This document shows positions 15,001 to 25,169 of a DNA stretch of 64,000 nt, piece by piece (within the stretch, counting starts at the first letter, position 1; each line of letters begins with the position of its first letter). The stretch is from Buxus sempervirens. Lineage: Eukaryota > Streptophyta > Magnoliopsida > Buxales > Buxaceae. Below the pieces are notes generated by a model, which saw only the letters and a list, made by a program, of their open reading frames with translations, was not told the origin of the DNA and did no database searches. Location: assembly GCA_947561395.2 (NCBI GenBank), contig OX387192.1:1240001-1304000 (forward strand), written 5' to 3'. Both the position numbers and the translations under genes were made by a program.

Positions 15001-18000
15001 TCCTAACAAAGTTCTGGGAGGTTCTTCTCCACTTAGTGTTTCTTCTGCCCGATAAACCCTTGTTTCTCCTTCCTCTTCGAGTTTTTGGATGTGTCTGCTT
15101 TGTTCAAGATCGGCATCCTTCTCGAACAAAGCTTGACAATAAATCCATCCGTTGTGTCTTTATGGGTTATGCCTCCCAATCCAAAGGGTATAGATGTTTT
15201 GACCCTTCCTCTGGGCGTTTAATCACCTCCCTTGATGTCACTTTCTGGGAGTCTACTCCTTTTTTCTCTTCCCTTGATGTTCCGAGCAGCTCGCCTCCTT
15301 CTTGTGGCCCATCCATACCTTGTCCTCTTCCTGTTTTTGATCCGCCTACTAGTGTTCCTGCTGATACCCCTACTGATACTAGCACTGTTTCTCTGGACAC
15401 CTTACCTTCTGTTGCAGGTCCCCCCCTTCTTCAGTATAGCCATCGCCCTCGGCCCCCCTTATTGATCTCCTTTACGAATGAAGGTACTCTCTCTCCCTCC
15501 TCCTCTACCTCACCTCGACGAAACCCTCTCTAGGATCGTCGACCCCCTGATCGTCTTAACTTATTTTGTAGCACTAACCATCCCATTGAGCGGCATATGT
15601 CGTATAGTGCTTTATCTACATCTTTTCAGGGTTTTCTTGGGGCCGTTGACTCTATTTCCATTCAACGGTCAGTTAGGGAGGCTATTTCTAGTCCGGTTTG
15701 GCCGTCTGCTATGCAAGAGGAAATGAGGGCATTACAGGCTAATCACACGTGGGACTTGGTTCCTCTTCCTAAGGGGGAGAAACCAGTCGGTTGTCGATGG
15801 GTGTTTAGTGTCAAGCACCATGCTGATGGGACTGTTAGTCGTTTTAAAGCCCACCTTGTTGCTAAAGGCTTTACTTAGGTGCCTGGCAAGGACTTTACTG
15901 CTACCTTTGCTCCAGTCGCCAAACTTACCACTGTTCGGCTCTTGATTTCTCTTGCTGCCTCTCACTCCTGGCCCCTCCACCAGATGGATGTCAAAAATGC
16001 CTTTTTAAATGGGGATTTCGATGAAGTCATCTACATGGATCCTCCTCCGGGTTTTCGGTCTAAGGGGGAGTTTGCCGACATGGTTTGTTGTCTGAAGAAA
16101 TCGCTGTATAGGTTGAAGCAGTCCCCCCGAGCGTGGTTTGCTCAGTTCAGTGATGTGGTTCTCAACATGGATTTTTTGAGATGTCATAATGATCATAAAT
16201 GCTTTCTCTGGCGCAATCCTAAAGGAAGGTGTGTATTTTTATCTGTCTACGTTGATGATATCATCTTGACTGGAGATGATGATGTTGGGATTACTCAGGT
16301 CAAGAAGGACCTCAGTTCAGTTTTTGACATTAAGGATTTGGGTAATCTGAAGTATTTTCTGGGCATTGAAGTTGCTAGATCAAAAAGTGATATTTCCCTC
16401 TCTCAACGGAAGTACGTCTTAGATCTCTTGAGTGATATCAGGATGACAGGATGTAGACTGGCATATGCTCCTATGGATGTTAATATCAAGCTTTCAGCTG
16501 TGTCTGGTGATATTTTACCCGATCCTTGTATCTATCAGAGATTGGTTGGGAGGCTTATCTACTTGACCAATACCCGGCCTGATTTAGCCTTCGCTGTAAG
16601 CTTGGTGAGTCAGTTTATGCATGCACCACGGACTGCTCATATGGATGCAGTTTATCATATTTTGAGGTACCTTAAGTCTTGTCCAGGCCTTGGTCTTTTT
16701 TATGACTCCACCATTTCCTCCGATGTCTCATGTTTCTCTGATGTGGAATATGTTGGGTCTAAAACCGATAGGAGATCCACGTCTGGTATTTGTTCCTTTT
16801 ATGGGAACCATCTTATTTCCTGGAAAAGTAAGAAGCAATCTGTGGTTTCCTGGTCTTCTACAGAAGCTGAGTATAGAGCTATGGCCCAAGGCACTTGTGA
16901 GATTATGTGGCTTCACTCTATCCTTGGAGAGCTTGGCTTTCCTGTTCGGTTACCTTCACTTCTATACTGTGATAACAAGTCAGCAATATTGATCGCATCT
17001 GATTCTGTTCTACATGAGAGAACTAAACACATTGAGATAGATGTTCACTTTATTCGGGAGAAAGTTCAGTCTGGTGCTATAGTTCCTCATTTTGTGCCAT
17101 CCTCAAAGCAGACAGTAGATGTTCTTACCAAGCCTGTTGGACCTTCTCTTCTGAGATCTTCTCTTTGCAAGCTGGGCATGATCGATATCTATGCTTCAGC
17201 TTGAGGGGGAGTGTTAGATATTAGTAGTGTTAATTGTTGATTATTGATGTAATTAGCTTAATTAGCTTGTGGATATAAAACCCACTTACTGTTCACCATT
17301 TGAAAAGTAATTTTTAATATTTCACTATTCAACTATAGATTGGGCTTGGTTCTTTCTTAAGCTTATCTCGTACCAGCTGCATGCCATTGTTAAAGACAAG
17401 TTAATTACTGAGGATATTGGATTGGTTCAGAAATGCTCCACTACTTAGATAAGAAAGCTTTTGGAAGAAATGTGATGGCAAAGCTTGATGTGGCCAAAAC
17501 CTATGAATGTATTGAATGGAAAATTTGTGAAGAGGTTCTCAAAAGATTTTGCTTTTGCTCTTTTTTCATCATTCTCCTTTTTGACTGCATAAGAGATGGC
17601 ATTTTATCCATTATTTTAAATGGCTCTTACAAAGGTTTTTTAAGGCATCTTGAGGCCTCAAAGAAGAGTGTCATTTAGCACCTTTTCTTTTTATCCTTGG
17701 AGCTGAAGTTCTTAGCAAAGGATTATCTCCAGCTTACTGTCAAGGTTTGCCATTTTAGTGCCGCTTAGCATTTCGCCAAACCACTGAAACGAAATTTTGG
17801 CAGCATGCCTCTGAAATTTCACCAAAACAAGGAAAAAATAGGTTCTGGCGAAATTTAGCAAAAATTAGCTAGATGCCAGCGAAATGTAGCAACGTGCTAG
17901 TGAAAAGTTGGTGAAACGCAGTGAAACAATGCAAAAATTAGGTGATTTCAATTTAAAATACTCAAATTGTGTGAAATTCAGCCTAACTTAGACGAAATTT

Positions 18001-21000
18001 TATATGAAAGAGCTATATTCCTCCATATCAGAACGAAAATTTAAACGTTTATTGCTTTAAATAACCCATTCGCTTGGCATAAATAATTAATTTTGACGGA
18101 ATAAATGTAAAGATTTCTTGTCCAAATAGAGGAGGAATAAAGCTTTTTGTACAAAATTTCATCTAAATTGGGCTAAATTTCACACGATTTGAGCATTGTA
18201 AATCAAAATCATCAATTTTTTGACTGTTTTGCAACATTTCCCTAGAGTTTCACCAGCATGCCGACGAAAACAAGAAAATTCCATTTTTCCCCTTGTTTCG
18301 TGCTTCTAGGGGGCGAAATCCAAAATTTCGCAATGACAAACACTGCTTATGGTAGATATATGATTAGGTCTTTTTCTTCTCCAGAAAGGCACCTTTGATT
18401 TCTCATCTTTTATATGCTGATGATATTCCTCATGTTTCTTAATGGAAGTAAATCCACTATTTTGGGTTTAAAGAGTTTCCTTTCTGATTACTATTTATGT
18501 TCGGATTAGCTTATCAATTCAAAAAAAGGCTTTTGTATGGTTGGGAAATCTATGCTTGGAAATCAAATTGGCAATGATTTTGTTACCCTTGGTTGAGGCT
18601 AGGAAATTTCCCTATGGAAAAATATGCCTTTAGACTCCAATACACCTGGTTTTTTTTTTGGTTGTGTGGGGTGTTAATAGGTGTAACAATGTGGAATTAA
18701 AATTCTCTATCAATCAAAAACAAGTTAATGATTACTAGGCTGCATAAGTCTTCAATCAATCTCAAACAATCAATAGCCAATCACCAAAATCTCAGTAGCA
18801 TGATTAATAGGCTACACAAGTCTTCAATCAATCTCAAACAATCAATAGCCAATCACCAAAATTGTGATAGTTTGAGTATGCTTTGTGGAACATGAAAATT
18901 TTTTATATTTTTGAAACTTTTAACATGGGATGATTGTTTTGCAAAACTTATTCCAATTGTTTTATTTAAATGCACAAGTGATTGACTGAGCACATTGTGT
19001 GTTTTGCACCTTTCACTCACACGTAGAGTGTTTAGAATAAGCCCAAGTGTCTACATTTCAATTGGCGTCAAATTCAGAGTTTAAACGAGTAAGTTATGAC
19101 CAAGGTTAGACGTTGGGTAGACGAGTGCTCAAGCGAAGCCCTAGCAGTCTTTAACGTTGGACACTATTTGTGTTTTTTTCTGCAACCCAAGGCTGGCGCT
19201 AGACGAATGTGAGACAACGCTCAAGCAGTGTAAGTACTAGAGATTTCCTTTGTAAGTTTTCTTCTTGGCGCTAGACGATGGCTCAAGTGGTGGTCAAATG
19301 GTGAACTCCAAAAGTCTACTGCCAGCCTTGCGTTGCAGAAAAAACACATACATTGTACAATGTTAGAGACCATTGGAGCTCCGTTCGAGTGCTAGTCTAG
19401 CCATTGCCTAGTCACGGTCTAACCGTGGTCACAACTTACTCATTTCAACTCCAAATTTGACGCCATTTGAAACGCAGACACATACTTATTCTAAACACTC
19501 AAAAAACACTTTTGGTATGTTTAAATACCAAATTTAAAAACCATTTGAAATATGAACACTTAGACTTATTTTAAACACTATGAACCCTATTTTTGCATGG
19601 AATTAAGCCAATACAACCAACTAGGACTTAACACCTATGTCTTATTTAGGCGCACCCCACTTTATTGTAGTAAACTAAAAATAAGTTTTCTTTTTTAATT
19701 CTCTTATCGGAAAGATACAAATTAAGATTGCAGGTTAGAAAGGTTGGCTCTTATCCATCAGAACCAAATTCATTCTTATTCACCATGTTCTCAGCAACAT
19801 TCCTCTATATCTCATGTTTGCCTTGCATATCCATAAATTGGTTTTGCAAAAAATAGATGGTTTGTGTGCCATTTTATTTTGGGTGATTATGAAGGTAATC
19901 TTAAGAGGAAATGGATAAACTGGCTTTGTATTTGTAGACCCTTTTATGAAGTGGGTTTGGGTTTAAGAAGATTGGATTTTATTCTTAAGATATTCAAGTT
20001 GAAACAAGCTTTGAGGCTCATTCAAAATAATTCCATGTGGGCTGATGTTGTGAGGAAAAAGTATTTAAAGACTAATCATATGTTTAATCTAATTACTTTT
20101 CCTTCTAGCAAATTCACAGTTATCTTAATCCGATCAAGCTTCATTCTCTTTGGATTGTTGGCAGAGGAGAGAGTAATCTTAAACTGTATCCTTGGCTGCT
20201 TGATTCTTCTGTAGAACTCTTGGATTCTATCCCAGATGATTTTTCTATTAAAAATGGTTTTCACATTGGTTTTTGGTTAATTCGTTTTATCTGACCACAA
20301 TGTTTGTGTAGCTCACAGTTTGGGTATTCATCTTTCCTTCAATGAACACAAGATTATTTGGAAGCTTTCATCTTCTAGAAAGTTTTCTCCAAAAATCAAC
20401 CTATGAGTTATGTGTTCCTCATTTCACAAATCATAGCATTAGGCATTTTATTTGGTACAAGTTGGTCCCCAAGAAAGTCTCTTTGCTTATTTGGAAGATC
20501 CTTCATAATGAAATCCCAATTGATTGTTCTCTTTATAAGATTGGCATTTATTTAGCCCCTGAATGCTATGGTTCTTCTTCTCATGCAATTGAAGATCTTG
20601 ATCATCTTTTTCTCAAGGGAGAGTTGGCTTCAGCATTATGGTCTCATTAAGGCAATTTATGTATGCTCCTCTTCAGGCTTGTTCTTTTTTGCTCAGACTT
20701 ATGACTTGGTTTAGTCACTCCTCTTCCAGACCGCAAGTCAGTATTCTTCATCTTCTTGTTCCTTGTTTTATTATTTGGGAGGTTTGTCTTGAAAGGAACA
20801 TAAGACACTTTGATGGCATCTTTCTTCCTTTGATCATATTATCTATAAAGTTGATTCTTGCATTTGAGAACCCATGGCTTTTTTCTACCAAACAAAGGCT
20901 TTTAATACTTGACGAGTTAACTCTTGTACTTCTTGGCTTACTCATCTCACTTTATCCTTCTCCATCTTTTTGTTCTCTTGTTTGGAAGAAACCTCCTCTA

Positions 21001-24000
21001 GGTTATCTTAAGCTGAATATTGATGGTTCCTCTCTAGGAAATCCAGGTTCAGCAGGTGGTGGGGGTATTATTAGCAATTCATCTGGCAGCTTTGTGCTCT
21101 AATAATGAAGCTGAGGTTTGTGCTCTTCATTAGAATTAATACATCTTCTTATCTTCAGGTTTCTTGGATTTGTTAATTGAAAGGGACTTAAAAAATCGGA
21201 TAAATTGGCTTAGTGATAAATCGTCTCCACCATGGTATTTGTGTTATTGGATTTCTAAGCTTAAGTCTCAATTATTATCCTTAAGATATCATATCACACA
21301 TGGTTTTAGTGAAGTTAATTTTGTTTCAGACTTATTTGCTAAAGTAGAGCTTTGAGTTCCAATCAAATTTTCTCTTCCACTGAAAATCTTCCAAAAGAAA
21401 CTTTGGGATTTACTAGACTTGACAAAGCTGGTTTCTCCATTGCTCCAGATTCACAAACGATAGACAGTCTTGGTTTATGTTAGTTTCTCCTTTTTTTTTT
21501 GGGATTCTGTAGTTTGGACAGTATTGATCTTCTTCATGTTGCCTTTAGATTATTTTCAAGTTTTATCTTGGTCTAGGGGTAAGGCTTAGACTTACACCCC
21601 TCTTTGTAATTTACTCGATCATTAATATACAGATCAGGGTCGCAGCCTCACAACACACCCCCTCCCCAAGAGGGGGAAAAAAACTGATGGAGTGCCTAAT
21701 TGGTCTTTTTGATTTAATGGGTTTCCCTTTATTTAGAAAAAAAAGGGCTTCTGCTAATGGATATAAGGTATTGCTTCATAAAAAGCACAATATCACAAGT
21801 AAACAATATATTGCTCTAGGACCATCTTATAATTTGACTGGTGCATGGAACTCAAGCTCATAAGTTTTTCTCTTTCTTTTTTCCAGATTATAGCAGCCAT
21901 GCATAGGTAGGTTTAGTACTCCCATAATCAACAAAAAATGGATTAATCAATTAAAAAAGGAAATTTAATCCACATGTAAAATTGCCCTATATGAAAGTAT
22001 GAAACAGAACAGGACACAGAAAATATCTCACCAATTAGAAGCCCTCGAAATGGGAATCTTGGTTCATCAAAAATATTCCATGGGGCCATATGAACTTCAA
22101 CTGTCCTGGTTTTAAAGTTGAAATAGCACAATTGGCTAAATGTCTGCAATATATATCCAAAACAAATACTTGTACAGTCATAAGATAAGAAATTGGAAAC
22201 AACTACAAATTCCAATACTGTAATGAGAAAAACTACAGCAAGTAACCTGCATCCCGTGAAGTGCCCCATATATTGTCTGTGCCTGAATTTCATAATACCA
22301 CAAGATGACCAAAATTAGAAGAAAAAAAATCATTATAAACTGCAAATAAATCTAAAGGTATTTTCATGTAGATTTAAAGAAGGTCTACAATGGTGTAATG
22401 GGCCAAGTTCTGCACAATATGATAAGAGCCACTTTTTTCTGTAAGCATCTATGACAATACCTATTCAACAGAAAGAAAAATAGAGAAAAAAAAACTCAAC
22501 TAGTTAACCAGATTAACCTGCTTAATGACATTTTTTTAGCAGTGTTTACCATTACCATTCCAAACAAAATTTCGTATTAGAATATTCCCATCATGACAAT
22601 TTTTACAAGAAAAATCTCATGTCTGTAATTCATTTTCAACTGATTAGTACACCAGATGTGTGGCATGTGTAACAAACTGCCATGGTAGAACATCCTTAAG
22701 GTTTAACCTGATATCATAGCTTTTGCTAATGAAAGATAAGTATACAATCTAACACAAAGATAATATACAAGAAAGAGCATTTGAAATTCATCAACTCAAA
22801 CATTGAGTATATAGTTTATGATTAATGTAAAATGGTTTGAAAATCAATACAGACATCCAAAAGCCTACATATTTGTTATAGGAAAGATGGTATAACCTCA
22901 CAGACAGCAACACATTGATACAAGTTGAATAAGGATCTTTTGGTGTGACATTGTTTGGAAATTATAATCAACTATACAATTTATACATATTTTTTTCCCG
23001 ACTTTAGATCAAAAGCAATAACTTGAAATGTAAAAAAGAAAAAGAAAAAAAGCATGTCAATCTTTCAATATGGTAATAGTATAAATATTTAACTACAAGA
23101 GAGTGCTTGGTTTTACAGAACATTAGCCGGGAGGAAAATCACCACATGACAATGAAGTGCTAAATTGTTATGAAACATGGCACCGGCACAAATGATAAGG
23201 CAAAATTTATCTAACACCCACCTCAAGATGCACAAATTCTGGCTTTCCAGATGAAGGGATAAACAACCTATACGACTCATCAACTGCATATTGCAACTGC
23301 AGAGAAAAAAACAATTCACTGACAAAAATCAATATTTTAATCTATAAACTGAACAAGAAAGAAAAATTGTGAAAGCAAAAGTAAACTAAGGCATTCTAAG
23401 AAATCTAATGCATTTAGAATTGTGGCCATAGTGACAGAAATTGGTAATTGTACAAACAAAATAGAAATTGCAGATAACAAGGCAAACAATTTATATGGAG
23501 AAATTTTAATAACACATAAAGACAATAGATTGGAAAAATACTCTTTGTAGTTTAATTACAAAGATATATTGTTAGTTTCTTACGCATTTGTGCAGTACAG
23601 TGAAAAATAAAAGTAATAAAATCTCAAAATTCAGGAAAAGGAACAGTTTTATCTGATTTTCAATATCGACATCATTTCCCTTTTTTTTTTTTTTTCCTTT
23701 TCTCTTTATGGGAGTCATACTCAAGCCTAAGCATACAGGGTCGACATCTATCTAGTTCACTTAATTTTATAGGATAGTACGAAGTTAGGATTGAGTCCAT
23801 GTGAGGAATTGAATGAAAGTCATTAACACAACTCAAAACCATATCAATTGATGAAATTGTCAACATAAAAACTACTTCACTTTAACTGAAACCAGTATTT
23901 TACTATATATAATGTAATAACTTTGTCATATTGAAAAGAGAAGACCAAAAAAAGAAAAATAAAAGGGAAAGTAAAGAAACATACTTCCATTTTTCAAGCA

Positions 24001-24552
24001 ATATTGGTTTAGCGCCAAGACTCAAAATCCATTTCATTTAAATTATCTTATCCAGAAATTAACGGATAAAACTAATTTTAAAAAAAAAACATCATCTGAA
24101 AGTTTTGCTTTCTCCAAAATGAAAGCATTCCTTAGATACTACCTCCTTTTGAAAAATTATTAGGAAACTAACATATATGTAGACCAGAATATCTGATGTT
24201 ATAGAAAATTCAATTCCTCTGATGATACCTCATCAGCTGGTGACAAGATAATCACATGTAATCCCTGGAGAAGCATCGAATCGTTGTAATAGTTCGAATT
24301 ATTGTCAATGACATGAGATGCTTCCATGACATCCAGTAGTCTTGAGAATCCATCTTTTAATATCCCAGACGCATCAACATATTTGCTCTTGTCAGTCCGC
24401 AACCCAAAATCTTTATTTATGAAAAGAGTCTGATCCCCGTGGCTCACTGATTTTGGCATTGGCCATATATTTATCCCTTTGACCCCAGAAACAACAACGG
24501 CAACAGAAAAGAACAGAAATCCTGGACAAAGTCTCCAAGCGTTCTTCCCCAT
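1..24552 (-). CDS. HEXO3: beta-N-acetylhexosaminidase (GH20), HEXO3-like, 3' end off window
   Basis: Glycoside hydrolase 20 that removes terminal GlcNAc/GalNAc from N-glycans. HEXO3 of Arabidopsis acts at the cell surface/apoplast, and the N-terminus here ([20 protein letters not shown], then a [10 protein letters not shown] motif) looks like a signal peptide plus mature start. Exons on the minus strand, all with GT/AG borders and compatible phases: 24552-24229, 23296-23222, 22282-22247, 22143-22032, 8655-8585, 7913-7783, 7690-7625, 4958-4858, 4752-4693, 2588-2555, 741-643, 566-507. Together they give 1169 nt (about 390 residues of an expected ~530-550). Visible motifs are [56 protein letters not shown], the catalytic Asp-Glu pair in HLGGDEV, and KTVVHNW. 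No stop or frameshift is seen in the exons. The remaining C-terminal exons must lie left of base 1. The ATG is chosen because the signal peptide follows directly; a TAG just upstream could be a splice acceptor of a 5'UTR intron. Confidence 0.93.
742..2554 (-). other. hexosaminidase intron 10
   Basis: Intron between the exon ending [11 protein letters not shown] and the exon starting [13 protein letters not shown]. It is AT-rich and I see no mobile element or coding segment in it. Confidence 0.75.
2589..4692 (-). other. hexosaminidase intron 9, with TA-rich microsatellite
   Basis: AT-rich intron between the GGDEV exon and the short 34-bp exon. A (TA)n/(TC)n-like microsatellite sits at about 3116-3152. 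No coding segment is recognised. Confidence 0.75.
4959..7624 (-). other. hexosaminidase intron 7
   Basis: Large intron between the PGHALSW exon and the [11 protein letters not shown] exon. Its middle part (about 5858-6653) has a less AT-rich, repeat-like composition, but no clean target duplication or coding domain could be found. Confidence 0.65.
8802..8814. repeat. left target-site duplication of the LINE
   Basis: CTTCTGCTAATGG, 13 bp, repeated exactly at 21748-21760 just after the LINE's A-rich tail. Confidence 0.85.
9100..10709 (+). pseudogene. LINE ORF1 remnant (DUF4283-like domain and CCHC zinc knuckle)
   Basis: RNA-binding ORF1 protein of the LINE. The plus strand reads [20 protein letters not shown] and FAIGLIDP around 9395-9530. 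It then reads a block containing [21 protein letters not shown] and [13 protein letters not shown] (about 9678-9900), and a knuckle YCHHC-x-QGHSDNDC (CX2CX4HX4C) at about 9914-9960 with a stop inside it. From 10077 to 10709 a long open stretch has internal repeats of the type SALLGxQG / LPVxSxAPSxLLG. Several stops and frame changes make it non-functional. Confidence 0.75.
10770..11520 (+). pseudogene. LINE ORF2 endonuclease domain remnant
   Basis: APE-type endonuclease of the LINE, which would nick target DNA for priming. The sequence begins with a degraded [16 protein letters not shown] motif near 10785. It continues with [38 protein letters not shown] and KYTWCNDKP (about 11155-11330), ending with [17 protein letters not shown] near 11370-11450. 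Stops interrupt it. Confidence 0.78.
11660..12341 (+). pseudogene. LINE reverse transcriptase, N-terminal part
   Basis: Linker and first part of the LINE RT. Visible in shifting frames are [37 protein letters not shown], then [33 protein letters not shown] and [14 protein letters not shown]. The copia element interrupts the domain at 12341; it resumes after 17339. Confidence 0.72.
12347..12469 (+). repeat. copia 5' LTR
   Basis: 123 bp, begins TGTTAGATATTAG and ends CTATTCAACT. It contains a TATAAAA box at about 12408. It is unusually short for an LTR and lacks the usual terminal CA. Confidence 0.93.
12470..12481 (+). promoter_or_regulatory. copia primer-binding site
   Basis: TGGTATCGGAGC directly after the 5' LTR. 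It differs by one base from the common plant copia PBS TGGTATCAGAGC complementary to initiator tRNA-Met. Confidence 0.85.
12482..12947 (+). other. copia leader, pyrimidine-rich repeats
   Basis: Untranslated leader between the PBS and gag. It contains repeats of a CTTCTTCTCCTCTTCTCGCGCG-like unit of about 33 bp around 12560-12750. Long open frames here on both strands are composition artefacts. Confidence 0.7.
12948..17204 (+). pseudogene. copia gag-pol polyprotein, disrupted
   Basis: Gag starts at 12948 ([15 protein letters not shown]). The nucleocapsid knuckle [14 protein letters not shown] (about 13706-13750) has Arg in place of the second Cys. Protease motif [13 protein letters not shown] follows at about 13969, integrase zinc finger HARLGH...C near 14410-14510, and core motifs [18 protein letters not shown] and [15 protein letters not shown] shows [11 protein letters not shown] and [11 protein letters not shown]; RNase H shows [11 protein letters not shown] and [12 protein letters not shown]. 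Breaks: TAG at 13374, TAG at 13386, a frameshift at a run of nine G (14781-14789), a return to frame near 15040, and TAG at 15531 and 15876. The frame 15879-17204 is open to the natural stop. Confidence 0.9.
17201..17211 (+). promoter_or_regulatory. copia polypurine tract
   Basis: TTGAGGGGGAG directly before the 3' LTR, the typical copia plus-strand primer. Confidence 0.85.
17212..17334 (+). repeat. copia 3' LTR
   Basis: 123 bp, same ends as the 5' LTR, five substitutions relative to it. Followed directly by the target duplication ATAGA. Confidence 0.93.
17340..18640 (+). pseudogene. LINE reverse transcriptase, middle part, interrupted by a foldback element
   Basis: Continuation of the RT after the copia insertion: [20 protein letters not shown] and [15 protein letters not shown] at 17433-17550, then GLSPAYCQG up to about 17745. 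After the foldback insert the reading resumes with [12 protein letters not shown], and the catalytic YADDI motif lies at about 18416-18430, followed by [20 protein letters not shown]. Frames shift several times. Confidence 0.72.
17746..18346. mobile_element. foldback (long inverted repeat) element A inside the LINE
   Basis: About 600 bp that interrupt the LINE RT between AYCQG and RYMIRSF. Arms are imperfect inverted repeats: 17933-18024 pairs with 18131-18220 (both contain a stretch ending in ATTCCTCC next to the loop), and the outer parts share CAAGG, GCATGC and TTTCGCC motifs. The loop is about 105 bp. No coding capacity. A clear target duplication was not found. It may be a non-autonomous Mutator- or hAT-like element. 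Confidence 0.72.
18651..19720. mobile_element. foldback element B inside the LINE
   Basis: About 1.07 kb between the RT YADDI block and the LALHIHK block of the LINE. Inverted arms: 19021-19150 pairs with 19365-19506 (shared TGTTTAGAATAAG, GGCGTCAAATT, GAGTAAGTT). Both ends carry GTGGGGTG and AGGTGT in opposite orientation. A direct repeat of about 61 bp (18730-18790, 18802-18862) lies near the left end. No coding capacity; exact borders are uncertain. Confidence 0.65.
19730..20660 (+). pseudogene. LINE RT thumb and zf-RVT-like region
   Basis: After the second foldback insert the LINE resumes with [20 protein letters not shown]-like sequence (about 19795-19850). Then come [20 protein letters not shown] and [20 protein letters not shown]. 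At 20440-20650 there is a zinc-finger-like RT-associated region ([36 protein letters not shown]). Confidence 0.7.
20970..21355 (+). pseudogene. LINE RNase H domain remnant
   Basis: C-terminal RNase H of the [24 protein letters not shown] with the first catalytic Asp, [14 protein letters not shown], then [10 protein letters not shown] after a stop/frameshift near 21103, and [20 protein letters not shown] near the end. The 3'UTR and A-rich tail follow. Confidence 0.75.
21748..21760. repeat. right target-site duplication of the LINE
   Basis: Exact second copy of CTTCTGCTAATGG. It follows a run of eight A and three G, as expected at the 3' end of a target-primed insertion on the plus strand. Confidence 0.85.
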
Positions 24553-24990
24553 CTACAAAAATCTATCAGCAAAAGAAATAATATTTAAAATTTAGCAGCA
24601 AAACAAAGAAGATCTTGTTACAGTAATTCATGAATGTTTAATCAAACAGAGCTTCTGCATTTTAGATTGCATTACAGAAATTTGTAATACTACAAGTAAA
24701 TATGTTTAAAATTGTTAATGAAATTAACTAGCTCAAACTAAAGGCATTAAGAAACAACAGAAATAAGGCCCCAAGAAGAATTTTCTGCAGCTTTCTTCCG
24801 GATCAAATGAGCTTAACGAATGGCATCACCAAAATTCAAACGAGAATCACTCTTAAAAACACATCAAGGCACAAACCAGAGAAGAAAACTCGCCACCAAC
24901 AGCCACAAGCGCGGAGATCTGATAAGCATATGCAAATCTCCGAAAGATCGAACCTCGAAACCCCCCAGAATATAACTGCAAAAACAACAG

Positions 24991-25165
24991 AAACCCTACA
25001 ACGATTAGTCTAAGGTTTCTGCAGTGTCGCTTCTTCAAAGTACAGAATCGTGAGGGCTCAGAAGAGCAACGACGTTACAAAAACCCTACAATGACTAATC
25101 TAAGGTTTCTGCAGCGTCGTTTCTTCGAATTACAGAATCTCCGGGGTCCAGAAGAGCAGTGGCAT
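24991..25165. repeat. tandem duplication in the 5' region of the hexosaminidase gene
   Basis: Two ~90-bp copies (24991-25080 and 25081-25165), each starting AAACCCTACAA and carrying CTAAGGTTTCTGCAG and CAGAAGAGCA. They lie 440-610 bp upstream of the ATG on the minus strand, in the likely 5'UTR or core promoter, and are diverged at roughly one base in six. Confidence 0.75.
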
Positions 25166-25169
25166 TCTG

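Larger units (their letters stand above)
12347..17334 (+). mobile_element. Ty1/copia LTR retrotransposon, full-length but dead
   Basis: Complete 4988-bp element with 123-bp LTRs, primer-binding site, gag-pol and polypurine tract, flanked by the 5-bp duplication ATAGA (12342-12346 and 17335-17339). Domain order protease-integrase-RT-RNase H identifies Ty1/copia. It sits inside the RT domain of the LINE in the same orientation. The two LTRs differ at 5 of 123 positions (about 96% identity), so insertion is not very recent. The coding region has four nonsense mutations and two frame changes. Confidence 0.95.
8815..21747 (+). mobile_element. L1-type LINE (non-LTR retrotransposon), decayed, nested insertions
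   Basis: Plant L1-clade LINE inserted antisense to the hexosaminidase gene. Order on the plus strand: ORF1 with a DUF4283-like domain and CCHC knuckle (about 9390-9960), endonuclease (about 10770-11520), reverse transcriptase (11660-12341, continuing 17340-18640 and 19730-20200), zf-RVT-like region (about 20440-20650), RNase H (20970-21355), 3'UTR and an A-rich tail. It carries many stops and frameshifts in every ORF. Subtracting the copia element and the two foldback insertions leaves about 6.3 kb, a normal length for a plant L1. A 13-bp direct target duplication flanks the whole. Confidence 0.9.
8656..22031 (-). other. giant intron 4 of the hexosaminidase gene
   Basis: This intron of 13,376 bp splits an Asp codon (G in the exon ending RGLLI, AT in the exon starting TSRHYLPL). 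Almost all of it is one LINE insertion (8815-21747) with nested elements. Without the LINE and its duplicated target the intron would be about 430 bp. The junction sequences on both sides are normal GT/AG. Confidence 0.9.
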
